NCBI GenBank assembly: GCA_048636595.1
Contig: JAIVWI010000072.1
Location: 1 to 13,990 of the forward strand
Length of the DNA stretch: 13,990 nucleotides
Origin: JAJRRA01 sp048636595
GTDB taxonomy: Bacteria; Pseudomonadota; Gammaproteobacteria; Xanthomonadales; SZUA-36
Direction of reading: 5' to 3'
Shown: piece by piece, positions 7,225 to 13,821 of the stretch
How the letters are laid out: each line of letters opens with the position of its first letter
Position numbering within the stretch: the stretch's first letter is position 1
Translations under genes and position numbers: made by a program
The notes under the pieces: generated by a model
Databases searched by the model: none
The model's input: the letters and a program-made list of their open reading frames with translations, nothing else
Told to the model about the DNA's origin: nothing

Positions 7225-7372
7225 GAGCGTGCTTGCGCGCGACCTTCCGTAACGGTCGGCCCCAAGGGACCTCTTACATGTAAGAGCGTGCTTGCGCGCG
7301 ACCTCCCAGAGCGGTCGGCCCCAAGGGACCTCCTACATGTAAGAGCCCGCTTGCGGGCGACCTTCCAGAGCG
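7219..7372. repeat. Three tandem 59-bp palindromic repeats (REP-like), third copy truncated
   Basis: Units begin at 7219, 7278 and 7337, an exact 59-bp period. The third unit ends after 36 bp. Each contains a hairpin GCGTGC-TT-GCGCGC (7227-7240 in unit 1) and a right half with GGTC...GACC pairing. Unit 1 is closed by a perfect 9-bp inverted end (ATGTAAGAG 7219-7227, CTCTTACAT 7271-7279). In unit 3 the hairpin becomes GCCCGC-TT-GCGGGC (7345-7358): a G-C pair turns into C-G and a T-G wobble into C-G, so pairing is preserved or improved. The array fills the space between two convergent genes. It may act in transcript ending or mRNA stability. Confidence 0.85.
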
Positions 7373-7374
7373 TA

Positions 7375-8643
7375 CTAGCCCGCAACCAGCCTGGTTTCCG
7401 GCTGTACCCGGTCGCTGCTGCCAAGAATTCCGGTCTGGTGCAATGCGCTTTCCAACTGTTGCCAGCGTTGTTCGAGCGTACCGGTGATTCCCAGCGACAT
7501 TCTGACCAGGCCCGGTGATATACCTGCGGCGCTTTTATCTTCATTGGTCATCTCGCTGGAGGTGCTGCTGCCGGAGCAGGACATCAGCGTGTCGAAGTAC
7601 CCCAGGCTGACCGCTACGTAGCCGAAGTGGTGTTTGTTCTGCAGCAGATCCAGCAATTCGTAAGCGAGTGTTTCGGTGCCCACGTCCAGGGTCAGGATAC
7701 CGCCATAACCATATTCAGCGCATCGCAGTTTGCTGAGCAGGTCGTGGTCCGGGTGAACGGAAAGGCCGGGGTAGGTTACCGCCAGGCCCCTGGCCTGCAA
7801 CCGTTCAGCGAAAACCTGTGCGCGCATGCTGTGTTCTTTCATCCGCAATGACAGGTGCGGGATGCGCAGGCTGATGTTGAACGCCACTTGCGGATCCATG
7901 GTCGGACCGAGGATCATCAGCATGCCCGTGTGCAGGTCCATCAGTTCTTGAATAAATTCCTGGTCCGCGCACACGGCGCCGGCGATGTAATCCGATGCAC
8001 CGTTGATGAACTTGGTCATGCTGTGCACCACGATATCGGCGCCCAGTGCCTTTGGGCTCAGGATCAGCGGACTGAAGGTATTGTCCACCACCAGTTTTAT
8101 GCCATGTCGCTGCGCGATCTCACTGAGCCCGGGGATATCCGCAACTCGCAGCGTCGGGTTGGCGATGCTCTCGGTGAAGATGACGCGTGTGCGCTCCGTT
8201 ATCGCAGCTTCCACTGCCTCGAGATCAGTGATATCGACCAGGGTGGTCTCGATACCGGTCTTGGGTGGCAGCAGGTCATGCATCAGGGCGTATGTGCCGC
8301 CGTAAATTGTATTCGAGGACACGATGTGGTCCTGCGCATCACACAACTGCAAAAGCGTGGATGAAATGGCGGACATGCCACTGGCGGTGCAGTAGGCAGC
8401 TTCAGTGCCTTCCAGTGCAGCCAGTTGTTTGCCCAGGGTGTAAACCGTTGGATTGAAGTGACGGCCATACAGGTAACAGCCGCCTTGCTCGGGGCCTTTC
8501 TGTCCGCGGAAGATTTCCGGCATGGTGCGCGAATGTAATACGGTGAAGGTGGTGCTCGCCTCTACCGACATGTTGACGCCGCCATGTTCACCGAATTCGT
8601 GGGGGGCGTTAGCCAGGGTTTCTACGGGGTTGCGTGGTTTCAT
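7375..8643 (-). CDS. Methionine gamma-lyase-like PLP enzyme (plant-type), Cys/Met metabolism family
   Basis: A 422-residue fold-type I enzyme of the cystathionine gamma-lyase/methionine gamma-lyase family. The expected reaction is L-methionine to methanethiol, 2-oxobutyrate and ammonia. Motifs are YLYGRHFNPTV, ASGMSAI, NTIYGGTYAL (Y114), VVDNTFSPL, HSMTKFINGASD (PLP lysine K211), SCSGSSTSSE and ISPGLVRMSLG. Segments such as GPTMDPQVAF, IPHLSLRMKEHS and EYGYGG recall plant methionine gamma-lyases much more than Pseudomonas MdeA. The active-site Cys116 of Pseudomonas enzymes is Gly here. I place the start at ATG 8643; a GTG directly before it (8646) is possible. It converges on the racemase gene across the repeats and has its own promoter region. 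Cystathionine lyase or a broader gamma-lyase activity remains possible. Confidence 0.85.
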   Translation of the reverse strand: MKPRNPVETLANAPHEFGEHGGVNMSVEASTTFTVLHSRTMPEIFRGQKGPEQGGCYLYGRHFNPTVYTLGKQLAALEGTEAAYCTASGMSAISSTLLQLCDAQDHIVSSNTIYGGTYALMHDLLPPKTGIETTLVDITDLEAVEAAITERTRVIFTESIANPTLRVADIPGLSEIAQRHGIKLVVDNTFSPLILSPKALGADIVVHSMTKFINGASDYIAGAVCADQEFIQELMDLHTGMLMILGPTMDPQVAFNISLRIPHLSLRMKEHSMRAQVFAERLQARGLAVTYPGLSVHPDHDLLSKLRCAEYGYGGILTLDVGTETLAYELLDLLQNKHHFGYVAVSLGYFDTLMSCSGSSTSSEMTNEDKSAAGISPGLVRMSLGITGTLEQRWQQLESALHQTGILGSSDRVQPETRLVAG

Positions 8644-8678
8644 CACAATTTCCAGATTGTATTCTAAATGACAGCTCT

Positions 8679-8727
8679 ATTATAAAATAATATTTGAATG
8701 CATAATGTGTATACGAATTATATTCGT
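8679..8727 (-). promoter_or_regulatory. Candidate promoter and 15-bp palindromic operator for the methionine gamma-lyase-like gene
   Basis: The minus strand has a perfect -10 box TATAAT (8684-8679), 35 nt before the start codon, with only a weak -35 (CATTAT, 8707-8702, 17-bp spacer). Immediately upstream at 8713-8727 is a dyad ACGAAT-TAT-ATTCGT with perfect 6-bp arms. A weak -35 with an adjacent upstream palindrome is the layout expected of an activated promoter. The 15-bp AT-centred dyad resembles the general form of Lrp/AsnC sites, but the binding protein is unknown. Confidence 0.4.
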
Positions 8728-8821
8728 TTTTATGGCGAAAACATCATAGCTGGTCGAACAGACTTCAAAAATCAGGATTGCCCTGAAACAAAACTCGGTT
8801 TTCCTGACCGGCTTTGCGAAG

Positions 8822-8830
8822 TGTTATGAT
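8822..8830 (+). promoter_or_regulatory. Candidate extended -10 promoter for the DUF4124-like gene
   Basis: TG-T-TATGAT, an extended -10 motif with five of six consensus bases, lies 39 nt before the ATG at 8870. The region 17 bp further upstream (TCCTGA, 8802-8807) is a poor -35, as often seen with extended -10 promoters. Judged by eye. Confidence 0.35.
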
Positions 8831-8869
8831 ATTTTCAATGGAATTTAAATATCGAAGACAGGGAAGCTT

Positions 8870-9339
8870 ATGACTTATTTATCAAAACGCATGTTTTTTG
8901 CCCTATTTCTGGGTCTGTTCCTGGCCGCTCAGGCCGAAGCTCAGGAAAAGACAATGTACAGCTGGACCGATGAAAATGGTGTGGTCCATTTCACCGACGT
9001 ACGCCCGCAGAGCAGCAGGGGCAGCAGGTGCAGGAACAGCTTATTCCCATGGATGAGGCGCCGGCCGCCCCCAACCCTTATTCGCAAAGCGCGACGACGG
9101 GGCCAACCCTGGGCGAACAAAGACGTGCTGAGGTGGCCCAGAAACACCAGGAATACGAAGTCGACAAGGCAATGACCAGCGCAGAATGTGCCGCATGGCA
9201 GGCAGAACTGGACCGCCTGGAACCGAACCGGCGAGTCTTTTTCACCAATGAGCAAGGTGAAACGGAACGCATGGATGACGTGGAGCGCACGAACCGTGTA
9301 GCCGAGTTGAAAGCCCAGATTGCCAGGAACTGCAAGTAA
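8870..9339 (+). pseudogene. DUF4124-like secreted protein gene with a -1 frameshift
   Basis: The first frame (from ATG 8870, ribosome site GGGA) encodes a signal peptide, with likely cleavage after AEA (residue 24). It continues with YSWTDENGVVHFTD, the hallmark of DUF4124 envelope proteins. After VRP at about 9007 this frame runs into unrelated sequence and ends at 9175. The neighbouring frame carries a sensible continuation: AEQQGQQVQEQL, an acidic/proline linker, then an alpha-helical, charged C-terminal part with two cysteines, ending at TAA 9339. Restoring one base between about 9004 and 9012 joins them into about 156 residues. Because the second half is open and looks selected, this is either a sequencing or assembly error or a very recent mutation. 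The function of the family is unknown. Confidence 0.75.
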
Positions 9340-9375
9340 GCGGCATCCCGATACTGAGTCAAATACTGACGGGTA

Positions 9376-11697
9376 TTACCTGCCCGTATTCCTTTGAATG
9401 AAGTCGAGCATCTGCTTGCCGATGGGGTTCCCGGGATGCATCCTGACCATGTCTTCAACAATGGGCCGGGCTTCTTCAAAGCGGCCCAGTTTCAGGTAAT
9501 GGTCCGCCAGTCCATACTGAAAATCCAGGCTCTGCGGCTCAATCGCCAGGGCTGCACGCAGTTCGTTCCCTGCCCGCGCCGGGTCTTGCAGGCTCTGGTA
9601 TAGGAGCCCCAGGTTGTAATGGATACGGGCCCGGCCGGGCATGCCTTTCGAAGCCTGTTCGATGTAAGTGACGGCTTCACGGGAGCGTTGCATTTCCACC
9701 AGCAACAAGCCCAGGGAATACGCCAAATCGTATAGTTCCGGATGCGCCGTCACCGCCTCGCGCAGCAGTTGTTCCGCCTGTTCGTTTTGTCCCTTTTGAT
9801 TGTAGAGCACAGCCAGGTTGGCAATGGCCGGGAAGAACTGCTTGTCGATGCGGATGGCTTCCTCGTATTGCCTGATTGCATCCTCCGGCCGGTTCAGTTC
9901 GGCATACAGGTTGGCGAGGTTGTGGCGGGCAAAAGCGAAATCTGCGGAATACTCCATGGCGTCCTCAAACTCCTGCAGCACCGTCCGGGACAACTCCTGC
10001 TGATCTGCATCCAGGTGCTGGGCCATATCGCCGGCCAGGCGCCTGGCGGCCTCGATGCGTACGGTCTTGATCGGGTCATACAGCACGGGGGTCAGCAGTT
10101 TCGCCAGCTTTTCCGGATCAGGAGGATAGATGTTGGTCACCGCTGTCCGCCGGATCAGGGCCTCTTCATCCATCAGGGCAATTTCCATGGCCTGCAGTGT
10201 TTCTTCGCCGGGATAGCCAGCCAACAGGAAAAGCGCCGTGGCCCGCACATTGACCGGGTAGAGCGGGTCGCCGGCCAGGCGGATCAGGTCCGCTTCGGCA
10301 TCGGCATCTCCTGCGCGGCCCCTGGCAATGACAGTGCCGTAGTGTGCCGCGCGGCCGGGCCCGTACCACTCGCTCACGGTTTCCTGCGACCACTGCGAAT
10401 CCTGGTCAACATGGCAGCGCAGGCAGGCGTCTGGTGCGCCAATGGCGGCATCCAGCGCCGGGTCGGGGATCCTGAAGCTGTGGTCAGGGCGGTAATCTAC
10501 ACCCATGTAGTAGCGGCCTGGCATGTGGCACTCGACGCATAGCGCGCCGGTTCCAACTTCAAACAGTACTTCGCCTTGCGCTGATCTGATCGGCTCGCCT
10601 GCGTCGTTTTCCTGCTTGTGAAAATGATGCTCTGCCGTGTCGTACTGTGCAGCGCGGTGGCACTGCAGGCAAAGCGCGTTGCCCTCTTTGATGAGCTCTA
10701 TGGAGTGCACGTCGTGGCAATCGCTGCAGCGCACATCGTGGCGGTACATCTTGCTCTGCGTGAACGAGCCGTACACGTAAACCTCTTCCAGGATCTGGCC
10801 GTCGGCAAAGTAAATGTCTTCGGTCAGCAGGCTGGGCAGGAAATTGTCCAGCAGGTCCGTTTCGGTGTGTTCATAGTCTCCCATCGCCCCGCGGCGCGAA
10901 TGGCACGGTGCGCACAGTTCCACCAACTCTCTCGAGCCGATATTGGATGTCTGCGCGGCCAGCTCGAAATTCGAAGCCTGGGGCCGGGCCATTTCTGACA
11001 TCTCCGCCCAGTCCACGTGCCGGGAACCGGGGCCGTGGCAAGCCTCGCAGCCCACGTCGATATCCGACCAGGTGGTGTTGTAACTGTCGGTTTCAGGATC
11101 GTAGTTTTTTTCCAGGTTGGTGGAGTGGCATTGAGCGCACATGCCGTTCCAGTTCTGTGCCGCATTGGTCCAGTACATCCAGTCGTCCGGTTCAATCGGG
11201 CCCTCGGGAGGTACTCGGTACCATTTGTTATCCCTGGAGTCCCAGGCAATGTGCAGGGTTTGAAGCCGGCCGCCGGGAAAGGGGATCAGGTACTGCTGCA
11301 GCGGGTACCAGCCAAAGGTATGGGTGATTTCGAACTCGCCCATCTCACCACCCGGGCCATTGGTGAAGACAAAATATTTACCGTCCTTTTTATAGAAGCG
11401 TGAAGTGACCCCGTGCAGGGTGAACTCGGCGTCGTTGAAATCCCCCAGGACCGAGGTTTCGTTTGCCACATCCATGGCCAGGTCGTGGTGGGAACCCTCC
11501 CAGCTGTCATATTCGCGGTTGTGGCAGTCCCGGCATTCAACACTGCCGACGAATGTCGATGCAGGAGCCGATATGACAAGGTCGTTTCCGTTTTTCACGA
11601 CCGCAAAATAGTAGACCGGCAAAGACACCACGATGACCAGCCCTGCCAAAAGGCCGGTCAATTCCCAGCTTGCCGTTGTGTTGTTTCGCCTGCTCAT
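9376..11697 (-). CDS. Octahaem c-type cytochrome with HEAT-like and TPR domains
   Basis: A 773-residue protein probably anchored by one N-terminal membrane segment (about 13-34), with the rest in the periplasm. Eight CxxCH haem-attachment sites lie at residues 55-59, 187-191, 217-221, 262-266, 324-328, 343-347, 387-391 and 425-429. The first is followed by WEGSHHDLAM, a feature of the cytochrome c554/NrfA-like multihaem group. About residues 465-560 form a HEAT-like alpha-helical region. Five TPR units (about 587-756) end the chain and suggest protein docking. It overlaps the Rieske gene by 4 bp (ATGA) and follows cytochrome b, so it should be the c-type electron carrier of that complex, in place of cytochrome c1 or f. 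The alternative is a separate reductase or oxidase fed by the complex. The substrate, if any, is unknown. Maturation needs the cytochrome c biogenesis machinery, which is not in this window. Confidence 0.9.
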   Translation of the reverse strand: MSRRNNTTASWELTGLLAGLVIVVSLPVYYFAVVKNGNDLVISAPASTFVGSVECRDCHNREYDSWEGSHHDLAMDVANETSVLGDFNDAEFTLHGVTSRFYKKDGKYFVFTNGPGGEMGEFEITHTFGWYPLQQYLIPFPGGRLQTLHIAWDSRDNKWYRVPPEGPIEPDDWMYWTNAAQNWNGMCAQCHSTNLEKNYDPETDSYNTTWSDIDVGCEACHGPGSRHVDWAEMSEMARPQASNFELAAQTSNIGSRELVELCAPCHSRRGAMGDYEHTETDLLDNFLPSLLTEDIYFADGQILEEVYVYGSFTQSKMYRHDVRCSDCHDVHSIELIKEGNALCLQCHRAAQYDTAEHHFHKQENDAGEPIRSAQGEVLFEVGTGALCVECHMPGRYYMGVDYRPDHSFRIPDPALDAAIGAPDACLRCHVDQDSQWSQETVSEWYGPGRAAHYGTVIARGRAGDADAEADLIRLAGDPLYPVNVRATALFLLAGYPGEETLQAMEIALMDEEALIRRTAVTNIYPPDPEKLAKLLTPVLYDPIKTVRIEAARRLAGDMAQHLDADQQELSRTVLQEFEDAMEYSADFAFARHNLANLYAELNRPEDAIRQYEEAIRIDKQFFPAIANLAVLYNQKGQNEQAEQLLREAVTAHPELYDLAYSLGLLLVEMQRSREAVTYIEQASKGMPGRARIHYNLGLLYQSLQDPARAGNELRAALAIEPQSLDFQYGLADHYLKLGRFEEARPIVEDMVRMHPGNPIGKQMLDFIQRNTGR

Positions 11698-12191
11698 GTC
11701 ATTTTTGGATACGTTACCTGGTCTGCCGCAAATTCAGATCGCTTTCTGAGTTTGCTGGTATCCACCTTGAGCACGTTGTTTTCAATCACGATCGGGTAGA
11801 GGTCAAGGGCCCGCGGTGCCGGCGGGTTGATGACTTCGCCCCTGATATCAAACTCTGAAGAATGGCACGGGCAGATGAATCTGTTTTCCCCGGACACCCA
11901 GGGAACCGTGCAACTGAGGTGGGTGCAACTGCGCGACATGGCCAGGAAACCGCCATCCTCCAGCCTGGCCAGGTAAAACTTTCCCCGTACAAAGGCGCTT
12001 ACCGTGCCGGGTTCGAAACTATCGACTGCCCCGGCAACTATGATGGCGTCCTGGTCTGCTCCAGCTACCCTTGGCTTGCGGAGACTGAAAAATGCAATCA
12101 CCATGACGATCAGTTCAGCGAAGGCCACTGCGCCCAGAATCCCCCACAGCCTGGTCAGAAAAGATCGACGGGAAAGAGTCTCTTTTTCCAT
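11694..12191 (-). CDS. Rieske [2Fe-2S] iron-sulfur subunit of a cytochrome bc-type complex
   Basis: A 165-residue protein with a twin-arginine motif (SRRSFLT, residues 7-13) and one membrane helix (about 14-36), then a periplasmic Rieske fold. Cluster ligands are C89 and H91 in CTHLSC, and C107 and H110 in CPCHSSEFD. C94 and C109 form the usual disulfide. Ser112, which hydrogen-bonds a bridging sulfide in high-potential proteins, is present. The nearby aromatic is Phe (F114) where high-potential forms have Tyr, which may lower the potential and hint at a low-potential quinone (inference). It passes electrons from quinol at the cytochrome b Qo site to a c-type cytochrome. It starts 4 bp after the cytochrome b stop, with AGGA about 8 nt before ATG, and overlaps the octahaem gene. 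Confidence 0.94.
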   Translation of the reverse strand: MEKETLSRRSFLTRLWGILGAVAFAELIVMVIAFFSLRKPRVAGADQDAIIVAGAVDSFEPGTVSAFVRGKFYLARLEDGGFLAMSRSCTHLSCTVPWVSGENRFICPCHSSEFDIRGEVINPPAPRALDLYPIVIENNVLKVDTSKLRKRSEFAADQVTYPKMT

Positions 12192-12195
12192 GTTT

Positions 12196-13545
12196 TTATC
12201 CTGCCCACATCAGTTGCATACCCGTCCCACGGAACCAGATTCCGATGACCGTCAAAACGACAAAGGCCGTCATCAACAAGGTGAACAAGGCCTGGACGGC
12301 TTCGTTGTTGCTTGCTTTGAATCCCTTTTTCATCAAGTAATAAAAGCCCGTGCAGGCGGCCAGTATGATGGTGAACGGCAGCAGCCCGTTATTGATTATG
12401 TTGGGTGGTCCGGACAGGCTGGCGCCGATGACGAACTCATCCAGTAATACGCCGGCAACTGTGGCTACTGTGGCAATCACAACGGCAATGAGCGCCATTT
12501 TCCGGCCTTTGTGGGAGCAGAACCAGACCCCGGCTGTTTCAGCCTGGTAGTTGATGTAAGGGATCAAAAGGAGCCCCCCTACCAGTAGAAGCGGTATAAC
12601 GAACACGGAAAATACCGGGTGGAAGTGCATGAGCATTTCCTGCAGGCCCATAAAGTACCAGGGCGCCTTGGTGGGGTTGGGGCTCAGGCCGGGGTTTGCC
12701 TTGTCGGCAAGCGGTGCGTCGAAAAACATGGATAGGAGCAGGATGACGGCAAGCAGAACCAGGGCCACCGTCACTTCTCGCACGATCAGGTTGGGCATGG
12801 ACTCCACGATGGCGCCCTGGATAGCAGGATCCTCCGTGGGTGTACGGGGAATAACCAGGCCGTTTGCCTTGCGTGTGCGCCAGAAGTGGAAGGGCAGGGT
12901 GAACAACAGCAGGGCCGGCAGGATGGCTGTATGAATAGCATAGAAATTCAGGATGGTCGTTGGGCCGGGCTCCGCCCCCCCCAGTACCAATTGCTTTAGT
13001 CCTGGCCCCACTACAGGCATGTACTCAAGCATGGAAGTGCTGATGGTGATCGCCCAGTAGGCCAGTTGATCCCAGGGCAGCAGGTAACCGGTAAAGTTGG
13101 AAAAAATCACGGCGGTAAACAGCGTCAGGCCGATGATCCAGTTGAACTGGCGGGGTGCGGCAAAAGCGCCGGTATAAAAGACCCGCAGAAAATGAAGGAA
13201 GGTCACTAACAAAAGCCCGTTTGCGCTCCACCAGTGGATATTTCTGATCAACTGACCGAATGGAACATGGTTGTTCAGATAGAGGATGGAGTCATAGGCT
13301 CTGCCGGGAAAAGGCTCATATACAAACTTGAGCATCAAACCGGTGCCAAAGAGCAGAAAGACCAGTACTGCGGCCATGCCGCCAAGCCCCCAGGTCAGGG
13401 ATAGCCTGAGGGTGCGTTCCGGAACCACCCTGGGTCTGAAATGCAGCAGCAAACCCCTGAAGTACTTCTGGTGGTCCGGTTGCTCGTTAACCGTTTTGCG
13501 GTCACCAGGAAAAACGGACAAGCGGATACGTTGCAGGATATTCAA
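12196..13545 (-). CDS. Cytochrome b, long (fused N- and C-terminal domain) form
   Basis: A 449-residue membrane protein, the quinol-oxidising core of a bc/b6f-type complex. The N-terminal four-helix domain carries the haem ligands H104 and H118 on helix B and H205 and H220 on helix D. The 15-residue step between the last two matches b6f-type proteins rather than mitochondrial-type bc1 (14). The C-terminal domain is fused in the same chain, with further helices near 257-275, 308-330, 350-370, 388-404 and 416-437. The Qo-site motif PEWY reads APWY here (294-297), so the conserved Glu is missing. The start is uncertain: the track frame opens with TTG at 13545, a stop lies eight codons upstream (13567-13569), and no ATG is near the N terminus. 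First gene of the cytochrome b-Rieske-octahaem unit. Confidence 0.92.
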   Translation of the reverse strand: MNILQRIRLSVFPGDRKTVNEQPDHQKYFRGLLLHFRPRVVPERTLRLSLTWGLGGMAAVLVFLLFGTGLMLKFVYEPFPGRAYDSILYLNNHVPFGQLIRNIHWWSANGLLLVTFLHFLRVFYTGAFAAPRQFNWIIGLTLFTAVIFSNFTGYLLPWDQLAYWAITISTSMLEYMPVVGPGLKQLVLGGAEPGPTTILNFYAIHTAILPALLLFTLPFHFWRTRKANGLVIPRTPTEDPAIQGAIVESMPNLIVREVTVALVLLAVILLLSMFFDAPLADKANPGLSPNPTKAPWYFMGLQEMLMHFHPVFSVFVIPLLLVGGLLLIPYINYQAETAGVWFCSHKGRKMALIAVVIATVATVAGVLLDEFVIGASLSGPPNIINNGLLPFTIILAACTGFYYLMKKGFKASNNEAVQALFTLLMTAFVVLTVIGIWFRGTGMQLMWAG

Positions 13546-13560
13546 GGTATTTACATCATC

Positions 13561-13596
13561 AATGTCTTAAGTGTTTTCAATGTCTTAAGTGTTTTT
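13561..13596. repeat. Two tandem 18-bp repeats upstream of cytochrome b
   Basis: AATGTCTTAAGTGTTTTC (13561-13578) is followed directly by a copy differing only in its last base (13579-13596). Each copy contains the palindrome CTTAAG. They lie 16 bp upstream of the cytochrome b start, between it and the candidate promoter, so they would fall in the 5' untranslated region. Their position suits an operator or an RNA-level control site. Confidence 0.6.
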
Positions 13597-13611
13597 AGTA
13601 ATTTGCTGCTG

Positions 13612-13640
13612 AATATTGCACTTTTAAGATATTTATTCAA
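13612..13640 (-). promoter_or_regulatory. Candidate sigma70 promoter for the cytochrome b-Rieske-octahaem operon
   Basis: On the minus strand TTGAAT (13640-13635, four of six) and AATATT (13617-13612, four of six) are spaced by 17 bp, giving a predicted start near 13605, about 60 nt upstream of the coding start. Weak boxes in an AT-rich stretch, so only a candidate. Confidence 0.3.
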
Positions 13641-13821
13641 TTTGTTTTCGCGGCAAAACACCACTGGATCAAGTGGGCTTCCCAGCACTCGATAGCGGGA
13701 TCCGGAAGATGTGCCGGCCACCATCCAGGAACGCGCCTGGACATTGCCAATCTGGTATTCGCCTTAAGGCCAGTTTCGGTTAATATCGCACATACGCCTG
13801 GATCAGGTTTTGCATCGGACT

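Noticed and set aside
7219..7372. CRISPR array
   Set aside because: Units are directly adjacent copies with internal palindromes and no unique spacers; no cas genes nearby.
9362..9390. Bidirectional terminator between the DUF4124-like gene and the octahaem gene
   Set aside because: A short ACGGG/CCCGT stem is present but the loop is long and there is no T-run on either side; too weak to list.
9742..10542. A 266-codon plus-strand open frame, and the shorter one at 11017-11403
   Set aside because: Both are antisense shadows of the octahaem cytochrome gene, whose haem motifs, HEAT-like region and TPRs run unbroken on the minus strand.
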